A DNA stretch of 15,359 nt from Elusimicrobiota bacterium (GTDB taxonomy: Bacteria; Elusimicrobiota; Elusimicrobia; FEN-1173). The translations under genes and the position numbers were made by a program. The notes beneath the pieces are model-generated. The model was not told where the DNA came from. It did not search any database and saw only the letters and a list, made by a program, of their open reading frames with translations. Location of the stretch: positions 1-15,359 of the forward strand of contig PMLF01000149.1 in assembly GCA_003158755.1 (NCBI GenBank). Direction: 5' to 3'. Shown here piece by piece: positions 7,014-13,326 of this stretch (position 1 is the stretch's first letter; the number at the start of each line of letters is the position of its first letter).

Positions 7014-7952
7014 GTGAGCCCGGAACATTTCGTCACGCTCTTCGACCGCCGATTCCTTCCCCAAGGGCTGGCCCTCCACGAATCGCTCCGCCGTTGGGCC
7101 CCGGACGCCCGGCTCTGGGTGGTGTGCATGGACGCGCCGACCGAGACGGCCTTGCGGCGACTGGCTCTCGACGGGGTGGTCCTAATCCCTCTCCGAGAGT
7201 TGGAGACACCCGCCTTGCTCGCCGTCAAGGGCGGCCGGACCACGGGCGAATATTGCTGGACCCTGACCCCCTTCGTCTTCCCGGCGGTCTTTGATCGGGA
7301 CCCCTCGGTCTCCCGGGTCACCTACCTCGATGCCGATCTCTTTTTCTTCGCCGACCCGAAGGTCCTATTGGAAGAACTGGACCGATCCGAAAAGAGCGTC
7401 CTCGTCACAGAGCACGCGTACGATCCCGTCTACGACGTCAGCGCCCGGTTCGGACGGTTCTGCGTCCAATTCCTCACGTTCGACCGGACGGAGCCGGCGC
7501 GCCGCATCCTCGACCGCTGGCGGTCGCAATGTTTGGAATGGTGTTACGGGCGGGAAGATTCGCCGGGCCGGTTCGGGGATCAGATGTATTTGGACGAGTG
7601 GCCCGGGCGGTTCGGCGAATTCGTACACGTCCTGAAGAGGACCGACGCGACGTTGGCTCCCTGGAACGTAAAGTATTTTTCCCGGCGGGGACGCCTCGTT
7701 CCCGTTTTTTACCACTTCCATGGGTTCCGCATCCTGTCGCGCGGGCGCGCTCTTCTTTATTCGTGGTTCCGCATTGGGAAGGAAGGGCGGCGGTTCTACG
7801 ACGTTTACCTGGAAGCCCTGCGGAGGAAAATCGCCGACATGGAAAGAGTGGGTGCGGCGTTGGAACCGATCCCTCTTCCGACCCACTGGGGGACCGTCGT
7901 GTTTCGCTGGATCAACCGGCTGCGGGGGAAAATCGAGTTTTCGCGGCTATGA
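7014..7952 (+). CDS. Glycosyltransferase with DxD motif (GT8-like)
   Basis: A 312-residue protein beginning at GTG 7014 with FVTLFDRRFLPQGLALHESL (about 6-25). CWTLTPFVFPAVF (about 81-93) and the metal-binding DAD in YLDADLFFFAD (about 104-114) follow. The layout of an N-terminal nucleotide-sugar fold with DAD about 105 residues in, and a later FGDQMYLDEWP block, resembles family-8-like retaining transferases found in surface glycan loci. The sugar is unknown. No ATG lies near the start of homology, so GTG is chosen; the ribosome binding site is weak. It follows the aminotransferase by 33 nt, and its stop overlaps the 3' end of the opposing gene by 6 nt. Confidence 0.75.
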   Translation: MSPEHFVTLFDRRFLPQGLALHESLRRWAPDARLWVVCMDAPTETALRRLALDGVVLIPLRELETPALLAVKGGRTTGEYCWTLTPFVFPAVFDRDPSVSRVTYLDADLFFFADPKVLLEELDRSEKSVLVTEHAYDPVYDVSARFGRFCVQFLTFDRTEPARRILDRWRSQCLEWCYGREDSPGRFGDQMYLDEWPGRFGEFVHVLKRTDATLAPWNVKYFSRRGRLVPVFYHFHGFRILSRGRALLYSWFRIGKEGRRFYDVYLEALRRKIADMERVGAALEPIPLPTHWGTVVFRWINRLRGKIEFSRL

Positions 7953-9275
7953 AGCGATCCCGGTCCCCGGGTCCTTTTTGTAGGAGGGGGAAAGGCGGCG
8001 AACGAAGGATTCCAGCCGGGTCCCCGCGACCGGCAGCCGGTCGGAAAGGAACAGGGCGATGAGGATCAGCATGATCGGCTCGATTTGATAGCGGTACCGG
8101 CTGCCGATGTCGGCGTGGGTCAATGTGTGGATCAGGCAATGGAGCCCCATCACCGCCAGCAGGTAACGGGGATATCCTCGTCTCCCCGCCGTCCACGCCG
8201 CGGCGATGAAGAAAAGAAGGACGAACGGAATATTGGCCGCTCCGAGCAGGAGCCATCCCGTCGTTCGGTAAGGGCTTTTGGGCGCCCAGAAGTTGTGCTC
8301 ATGCCAGAAAAAGAGAAAGCTTAAAGCGCGTTGTTTCAGCCACCGGATCGGGTCCTCGGAGGCGTAGCGGAAGGCCGCTCTCTTTAAGGCAGCGTCCCAT
8401 TCCGGTTCGGTGGAGGCCGCCGCCAAGTCTTTCGTCAAGTCGGGGGTCATCGGCATCGGGCTCCCATCCAGGGCGTATTCGCTTCCGCCTCCGGTGGGGT
8501 TCCATCCTTGCCATAGATTGATCCCTAGGTTTTGCGACACGGGGATGATCTTTCCAAAGGTATGATGGTTGCGGATCGTCCAGGGGGTGAGGGTCAATAC
8601 GAAGGCGAACGCCGCCGTTCCCAGGACCTTCCAGGAAGCCGGGCGCTTCTTCCTCCACTTCGATGAGAAAAGCCAGAAAAGGGACAAGCCGATCTGGGGC
8701 ACCATCGTGGACCGGAAGAGGGAAGCAAGACCCAGCGTGATCCCGAGCGCCGCGGCTGTCCGGAGGGAAGGCTCCTCGTCCAGTTTCCCGGTCAAATGGA
8801 CGGATAACAGCAATAGGAAGATCGTGTAGATGGTTTCGAGAACCCAGGCGACAGGGAGAAAGAGGTTCACGTCGAAGGCATAGAGGGCCGCCGCTAAGAG
8901 GGCTGCGCGGGGACCGCCGGCCCGCTCCGCCACCCGGGCGGTCAGGAAAAGGCCTCCTGCCGCCAGGGCCAGGTGGAGGGCGGCCAACAAGAAAAGGAAC
9001 GAAGTGGGCAGGAGGCTTTTCGCCGCGATGAGGACGAACGTGACGCCCGGAGGCATGTAGGCGCTATCGACCGGACCGGCCCCGTGGTCGAAAAGGAAAC
9101 GGCCTTGGGAAAGGAAGCTGTCGGATAAATTTTCGTATTCCCATCCTCCCGATGCCAGGGTCTTCCAAGTGAAGACTAGGTAAGCCAGACGCAGGAGGAT
9201 GGCGAGCGCCGCCAGAAGGAATAGCGGGTTCCGGTCGAAGGGTGCTACGGTGCGAGGAGGAACAGAGGAGTCCAT
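7947..9275 (-). CDS. Polytopic membrane glycosyltransferase of the GT39 (PMT/ArnT-like) type
   Basis: From the ATG at 9275 the product is 442 residues. It has a first membrane helix at about residues 16-34 (LFLLAALAILLRLAYLVF), an extracytoplasmic loop with YENLSDSFLSQGRF and AYMPPGVTF, about nine to ten more hydrophobic segments, and a conserved RYRYQIEPIMLILIALF near the end. These features fit GT39-like enzymes that use a polyprenyl-phosphate sugar as donor at the outer face of the membrane. The frame extends 54 codons further upstream into the opposite-strand gene, but that part has no such features. It is the only leftward gene of the window, and its start codon overlaps the start codon of the next + gene. 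Confidence 0.82.
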   Translation of the reverse strand: MDSSVPPRTVAPFDRNPLFLLAALAILLRLAYLVFTWKTLASGGWEYENLSDSFLSQGRFLFDHGAGPVDSAYMPPGVTFVLIAAKSLLPTSFLFLLAALHLALAAGGLFLTARVAERAGGPRAALLAAALYAFDVNLFLPVAWVLETIYTIFLLLLSVHLTGKLDEEPSLRTAAALGITLGLASLFRSTMVPQIGLSLFWLFSSKWRKKRPASWKVLGTAAFAFVLTLTPWTIRNHHTFGKIIPVSQNLGINLWQGWNPTGGGSEYALDGSPMPMTPDLTKDLAAASTEPEWDAALKRAAFRYASEDPIRWLKQRALSFLFFWHEHNFWAPKSPYRTTGWLLLGAANIPFVLLFFIAAAWTAGRRGYPRYLLAVMGLHCLIHTLTHADIGSRYRYQIEPIMLILIALFLSDRLPVAGTRLESFVRRLSPSYKKDPGTGIAS

Positions 9276-10080
9276 GGCAGCGTCCAATTCTAACATTTCA
9301 ATGCCGTCGGTCCGACCGGTCGTGAGCGTCGTCACGGTGGTGCGCAACGGCGCGGCGGTCCTGGCGCGGTGCCTGGAAAGCGTGGCCGGCCAGACCTGCC
9401 CCGGGGTGGAGCACATCGTCGTGGACGGGGCGTCCACCGACGGGACGGTGGCCCTCCTCCAGTCGTGGAACGGCCGGATCGCCCGCTGGACCAGCGGACC
9501 GGACCGTGGGATCTACGACGCCATGAACAAGGGCATCGCGATGGCCCGCGGGGAATGGATCCACCTCCTCAATGCGGACGACCGGTACGCCTCCCCCCGC
9601 GCCTTGGCGGAGGCCTTGGCCGTTCTCGATCCGGCGCGGACGAACGCGTTCCCCGTCTGGCTCGATTATCCCGAAGGCGACGCGAGGCTGCACCGGCCGT
9701 CCGGAGGATGGCCGCGCCAGCTCCTTTCTCCGGCGATCCTTCATCCCGGTTTGATCGTCCATCGGTCCCAGTATGAGGCCGTGGGGACCTTCGACGATTC
9801 CTTCGCCCTGGCGGCGGACCATGATTTCATCCTCCGCCTGTCTCGGCGATATCCCCCTCTGCACCACGCCACCCCGCTTACCCGAATGGCCATGACGGGA
9901 GCCTCCGCCCGCCGTCTCTGGCGCAGCGCGATGGAATACCGCCGGGTGGCGCAGCGGAACGGGATGCCGTTTGCGGCGGCGTGGGCGGTGTCGTTATTCA
10001 AATACGCCTGGTGGAAATCGCCGAGGGGCCCCCGTTACCTCCTGCGGAAATGGATCCGCGGTTCGGTCAAACCGTCATGA
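9274..10080 (+). CDS. Family 2 glycosyltransferase
   Basis: A 268-residue GT-A enzyme. VVSVVTVVRNGAAVLARCLES (about 16-36) is the nucleotide-binding strand and helix, HIVVDGASTDGT (about 47-58) the typical GT2 block, HLLNADDRY (about 97-105) carries the metal-binding acidic residues, and LAADHDF (about 179-185) may hold the catalytic base. It resembles WcaA/WcaE-type transferases of colanic acid and O-antigen loci. ATG 9274 is chosen because GAGGAG lies just upstream, with AGGAGG a little further; ATG 9301 is possible but has no ribosome binding site. The frame upstream to 9199 is inside the opposing gene. The next gene follows by ATGA overlap. Confidence 0.88.
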   Translation: MAASNSNISMPSVRPVVSVVTVVRNGAAVLARCLESVAGQTCPGVEHIVVDGASTDGTVALLQSWNGRIARWTSGPDRGIYDAMNKGIAMARGEWIHLLNADDRYASPRALAEALAVLDPARTNAFPVWLDYPEGDARLHRPSGGWPRQLLSPAILHPGLIVHRSQYEAVGTFDDSFALAADHDFILRLSRRYPPLHHATPLTRMAMTGASARRLWRSAMEYRRVAQRNGMPFAAAWAVSLFKYAWWKSPRGPRYLLRKWIRGSVKPS

Positions 10081-11237
10081 CCCGGCCCCTCCGCGTGGTG
10101 CACGTAATCACCGGGCTTTCGGTGGGGGGGGCGGAAACCCTGCTGGTCCGGCTCCTGGCGCGCCGGAACCCGGAGAACGTTCAGGCGAAAGTGATTTCAT
10201 TGACCGGGGAGGGCCCGTTGGCCGATGTTTTGCGCGGGTTGAACGTCCCCGTGGAATGTCTCGGATTAAAAGGTTTTTTCTCCTTTCCCGCGACGCTCCT
10301 CCGTTTGACGTCGATCCTCCGACGTGAACGGCCCGACGTCATCCAAACGTGGCTGTACCATGGGGATTTCCTCGGAGGGTTGTCGGGTTGGATGGCCGGG
10401 GGCGTTCCGGTGATATGGGGGATCCACAGCAGTACGCTGGAACCGGGGGCGGTCCGGCGGTCGACGCGCTGGCTCGTGCGCCTGCTGGCCCGGCTGTCGC
10501 GGCTCCTTCCCTCGCGGATCGTCTCCTGTTCCGAGGAATCCCGCCGGATCCACGTCGCCCTGGGGTACGAGGCGGAGCGATTTCGGGTGATTCCCAACGG
10601 CTTCGATACGGAGGCGTTTCGTCCCGATCCGGCCGCCCGCGACGAGGCGCGGCGGGCCCTCGGTCGGCCTGCATCGGAACTGTGGGTCGGAATGGTGTCC
10701 CGGTTCCATCCTCAAAAAGACCACCGCAATTTCCTGGAAGCCGCCGCGCTCCTGGCCCCCCGCCATCCCGACCTCCACTTTGTGCTGTGCGGGGAGGGGG
10801 TGGACGCGAAGAACCTGGACTTGGTTTCGTGGGCGCGGAGCTTGGGCGTCGAGGATCGGTGCCTATTTCTCGGCGCGCGGCGGGACGTGAACAAGGTCAT
10901 GTCCTCCCTGGATGTCTTCGTCTCCGCGTCCCGGTTCGGCGAAGCCTTCCCCCTGGTGGTCGGAGAAGCCATGTCGTGCGGGGTTCCCTGCGTGGTGACC
11001 GACGTCGGGGATTCGGCGCTCCTCGTCGGGAGGACCGGCGTCGTGGTTCCACCGCGGTCCCCGGAGCGATTGGCGGAGGGGGTAGAGTCCCTGCTCGCGC
11101 TTTCCCCGGATCGACGCCGTGAGCTCGGCGAGGCGGCCCGCCGACGGATCATGGAGAATTATGGTATTGAACGCATGTCCCGGAGGTATGAAGACCTCTA
11201 CAGGGAAACGACGTCGTCCAACGAGAGAGAGCCATGA
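10077..11237 (+). CDS. Family 4 glycosyltransferase (GT-B fold)
   Basis: A 386-residue, full-length GT4 enzyme. The N-terminal HVITGLSVGGAETLLVRL (about 9-26) with the GGAE acceptor-site loop, RVIPNGFDTEAF (about 170-181), GMVSRFHPQKDH (about 205-216) and the E-x7-E motif EAFPLVVGEAMSCG (E289 and E297) are all present. It is a retaining, cytoplasmic transferase likely adding one sugar to the lipid-linked unit. The start at 10077 is fixed by the ATGA overlap with the GT2 gene; the extra frame upstream is a shadow of that gene. It appears intact, in contrast to the GT4 remnant at 845. Confidence 0.9.
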   Translation: MTRPLRVVHVITGLSVGGAETLLVRLLARRNPENVQAKVISLTGEGPLADVLRGLNVPVECLGLKGFFSFPATLLRLTSILRRERPDVIQTWLYHGDFLGGLSGWMAGGVPVIWGIHSSTLEPGAVRRSTRWLVRLLARLSRLLPSRIVSCSEESRRIHVALGYEAERFRVIPNGFDTEAFRPDPAARDEARRALGRPASELWVGMVSRFHPQKDHRNFLEAAALLAPRHPDLHFVLCGEGVDAKNLDLVSWARSLGVEDRCLFLGARRDVNKVMSSLDVFVSASRFGEAFPLVVGEAMSCGVPCVVTDVGDSALLVGRTGVVVPPRSPERLAEGVESLLALSPDRRRELGEAARRRIMENYGIERMSRRYEDLYRETTSSNEREP

Positions 11238-12235
11238 GCGCCCGCTATAAGGACAAAATCGACACCTTGAAGAAAATATTTGGGACGGAATCGTTGGTCC
11301 TCAAGGACGACGGCCTGCAAGTCGGCGGCCGCTTTTACCCGATCCTCGACGACGTCATCCTGCTGGAGGACTCGTCGCGGTACAGCCCCTTCGTGGCGGC
11401 CCGGTTGGGACTCCGTCGGGCGGCTGGTCCCTCCGGCGCGGCGTTCGCCGAGGATATCCAGTACACCTTCGGCGAGGAATGGTCGCGCTACGACCAAATC
11501 CTTCCCGAGCACGAGGACGAGTTCCGGCGCTACTTCGATCTGGTTGACCTGGACTCGCTCAAGGACGCCCGCGTCTGCGACCTGGGTTGCGGCATCGGCC
11601 GGTGGAGCCGGTTCCTCTCCGGGAAGTGCCGGGAGCTGGTGCTGGTGGACTTCTCCGACGCCATCTTCGTCGCCCGCCGCCACTTAGCCAAGGACCCCAA
11701 CGCCCTCTTCTTCATGGGCGACTTGAAGGCCCTGCCCTTCGCCGATGATTTCTGCGATTTCCTGTTCTGCCTGGGAGTGCTGCACCACCTTCCGACTCCA
11801 TGCCTGGAGGAAGTCCGGGCGCTCCGCCGGTACGCTCCGCGGATCCTCGTGTTCCTCTATTACGCCCTCGACAACCGGCCCGCGTACTTTCGGGCGTTGC
11901 TGGGGCTGGTGACGGCCGTCCGGGTCGTGCTCTCCCGGATCCGTTCTCCGATCTTCCGTCGGGTATTCTCCTGGATGGGAGCCCTCTTCCTTTATAAGCC
12001 CTTGGTGTGGCTGGGCGCAGCATTGAACACGGTCGGCCTCGGGTCCCGCGTTCCGCTCTACGATTTCTATCAGGGCAAGAGCCTCCGGCGGATCGAGCAG
12101 GACGTCTACGACCGGTTCTTCACCCGCATCGAGCAGCGGGTCACGCGGAAGCAGATCGAATCCCTGCGCGACGCCTTCTCGGAGGTGACGGTGTCCCCCC
12201 ACCTCCCCTACTGGCATTTCACCGCGAACAGGTGA
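11234..12235 (+). CDS. Class I SAM methyltransferase with N-terminal extension
   Basis: A 333-residue protein. The methyltransferase core starts late: ARVCDLGCGIGRWSRF (about 112-127) is motif I, LVLVDFSDAI the ribose strand, MGDLKALPFADDFCDFLFCLGVLHHL (about 161-186) motifs II and III. The first 100 residues include GGRFYPILDDVILL (about 31-44), resembling the short Trm112-like region fused to some methyltransferases, though without visible zinc-binding cysteines. The C-terminal third has hydrophobic segments at about 210-225 and 240-265, so it may sit at the membrane. ATGA overlap with the GT4 gene. It is the last gene of this run; an AT-rich regulatory stretch follows at once and no terminator is seen. 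Confidence 0.85.
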   Translation: MSARYKDKIDTLKKIFGTESLVLKDDGLQVGGRFYPILDDVILLEDSSRYSPFVAARLGLRRAAGPSGAAFAEDIQYTFGEEWSRYDQILPEHEDEFRRYFDLVDLDSLKDARVCDLGCGIGRWSRFLSGKCRELVLVDFSDAIFVARRHLAKDPNALFFMGDLKALPFADDFCDFLFCLGVLHHLPTPCLEEVRALRRYAPRILVFLYYALDNRPAYFRALLGLVTAVRVVLSRIRSPIFRRVFSWMGALFLYKPLVWLGAALNTVGLGSRVPLYDFYQGKSLRRIEQDVYDRFFTRIEQRVTRKQIESLRDAFSEVTVSPHLPYWHFTANR

Positions 12236-12248
12236 AATGTCCGGATTG

Positions 12249-12287
12249 AGACAAATATTTCTGTCTTGAAATGTAGACAATTGTCTA
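12249..12287. promoter_or_regulatory. Operator-like array: four AGACA/TGTCT half-sites with a perfect 14-bp palindrome
   Basis: Half-sites are AGACA at 12249, TGTCT at 12262, AGACA at 12275 and TGTCT at 12282, spaced 13, 13 and 7 nt start to start. The last pair lies in the perfect palindrome TAGACAATTGTCTA (12274-12287); the first pair forms a looser inverted repeat with an 8-nt spacer. It lies in front of a gene whose product has an N-terminal winged-helix domain, so autoregulation is the natural inference. Confidence 0.65.
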
Positions 12288-12294
12288 ATATTAT
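12266..12294 (+). promoter_or_regulatory. Sigma70-like promoter of the MNT/HEPN module
   Basis: TTGAAA (12266-12271), a 17-bp spacer and TATTAT (12289-12294), each one mismatch from the sigma70 consensus, in the only clearly AT-rich stretch of the window. The 14-bp palindrome sits entirely within the spacer, so a bound repressor would block RNA polymerase. The start point expected about 7 nt past the -10 falls at about 12301, on the GTG start codon. Confidence 0.65.
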
Positions 12295-12300
12295 TGACAT

Positions 12301-12909
12301 GTGAACCCCGCCAAGATGTTGGACGACGTTTTTTCATCTCCTGCGAACTGCGCGCTTTTGAGGGCTCTCCTGAATACCCGGGAGGGAATGAGCGGCCGCG
12401 CCGCGGCCCGAGCGGCCGGAATCAACCATCAAGTCGGGTCCCTGTCCATCGGACGGTTGGAGGCGGCGGGCGTCATCGAGCGGCGGGGGGCGGGGCGGGT
12501 CCAGTTGGTGCGCTTGCGGCCCGATAACGTTTTGGTGGACGAGCTTTTGCGTCCCCTCTTCCGCGGGGAAAGGGCTCTTTGGACCCGTCTTCGGGAGGAG
12601 CTGTCTAAAGGTTGGGGAAAAGGGCTCCTTTCCGTCGTCCTTTTCGGAAGCGCCGCTCGGGGAGAGGCCGGTCCCGACAGCGATGTGGACCTCCTCGTCC
12701 TCGTCGAAGGATCGAAGGTCTCCGTCCGGAAGGCGGCGGACGAGCGAAGGAGTTCCGTCCTTCGGCGTTATGGTTTTCGCCTGTCCCCCCTGGTATTCAA
12801 CGTCGATGAGGTCAGGAAGCGTCTCCATTCCGGGGATCGTCTTCTTTCAAACATTCTTCGCGAGGGCATTCTCCTTGGCGGCCGTTCATTGAAGGAGGTT
12901 ATTCGATGA
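12301..12909 (+). CDS. Winged-helix DNA-binding domain fused to an MNT-type nucleotidyltransferase
   Basis: A 202-residue protein. Residues of about 10-75 form a winged helix: SGRAAARAAGINHQVGSLSI is the helix-turn-helix, LEAAGVIERRGAGRVQLVRL the wing. About 108-170 is a minimal nucleotidyltransferase: VVLFGSAARGEAGPDSDVDLLVLVE with the G116-S117-x10-D128-x-D130 metal site. A third acidic residue is not obvious; D169 in FNVDEV is a candidate. Such proteins pair with HEPN proteins in MNT/HEPN toxin-antitoxin modules, where the MntA type AMPylates and silences the HEPN toxin. The HEPN-like gene follows by ATGA overlap. GTG 12301 is the first start; ATG 12316 is an alternative. Neither has a ribosome binding site, and the predicted promoter would make a leaderless mRNA. 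Confidence 0.85.
   Translation: MNPAKMLDDVFSSPANCALLRALLNTREGMSGRAAARAAGINHQVGSLSIGRLEAAGVIERRGAGRVQLVRLRPDNVLVDELLRPLFRGERALWTRLREELSKGWGKGLLSVVLFGSAARGEAGPDSDVDLLVLVEGSKVSVRKAADERRSSVLRRYGFRLSPLVFNVDEVRKRLHSGDRLLSNILREGILLGGRSLKEVIR
12891..12898 (+). promoter_or_regulatory. Strong ribosome binding site of the HEPN-like gene
   Basis: GAAGGAGG with a 7-nt spacer to ATG 12906. It is far stronger than anything before the first gene of the module, so the second protein may be made in excess of or independently from the first. Confidence 0.75.
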
Positions 12910-13319
12910 GCCCCCGCGGGAGCCGACGAGTCCCGGTCTCGCCATCCAAAAGCCGCGACTATCTCCACGTGGCGGAAAATTTTCGGCAAGGGGCCGAAGC
13001 GGCGCGGGCCTTTGAATACTGGAATGCCGCCGGCCTCCTTGCCGTACACGCGGCCATCGCTTACACGGACGCTTTGACCATCCACGTTGGAGGCGTGAAG
13101 TGCCGGGGAGAGGATCACATGGCCGCCGCGGACCTTCTCAGGGAAATTGTTTTGATGGATGACGCCGGAAACAAGGCGGCGGTCCACCTCCTTCGCTTGT
13201 TGGAGCAGAAGAATCTCGTATCCTACAGCGGCGAGATTTACGCCGAGCGGGACGTGGAAACGATTTGGAAGCATCTGGAACGTTATAGGCCCTGGGTCCT
13301 CGGGTTGTTGGGATCGTGA
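12906..13319 (+). CDS. HEPN-like small helical protein, partner of the nucleotidyltransferase
   Basis: A 137-residue, mostly helical protein: SKSRDYLHVAENFRQGAEAA (about 14-33), EYWNAAGLLAVHAAIAYTDAL (about 37-57), then GEDHMAAADLLREIV and the helix KAAVHLLRLLEQKNLVSYSG (about 90-109). The order, length, KNxVxYSG block and position behind an MNT gene fit the HEPN group. The canonical RX4-6H ribonuclease motif is absent; the nearest are R67-GED-H71 and R17-DYL-H21, both RX3H. It could use an alternative site, act without RNase activity, or be a degenerate toxin. ATGA overlap with the preceding gene suggests translational coupling; the next gene begins 7 nt after the stop. Confidence 0.7.
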   Translation: MSPRGSRRVPVSPSKSRDYLHVAENFRQGAEAARAFEYWNAAGLLAVHAAIAYTDALTIHVGGVKCRGEDHMAAADLLREIVLMDDAGNKAAVHLLRLLEQKNLVSYSGEIYAERDVETIWKHLERYRPWVLGLLGS

Positions 13320-13326
13320 TCAAGTC

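Noticed and set aside
9276..9437. 54-residue N-terminal extension of the - strand GT39 gene
   Set aside because: The extension is Thr/Arg-rich, precedes the natural first membrane helix and lies wholly opposite the start of a clear GT2 gene.
12294..12299. TTGACA as a -35 box
   Set aside because: It would place the -10 box inside the coding region at about 12317-12322, where nothing resembles TATAAT. The TTGAAA/TATTAT pair upstream is better placed.
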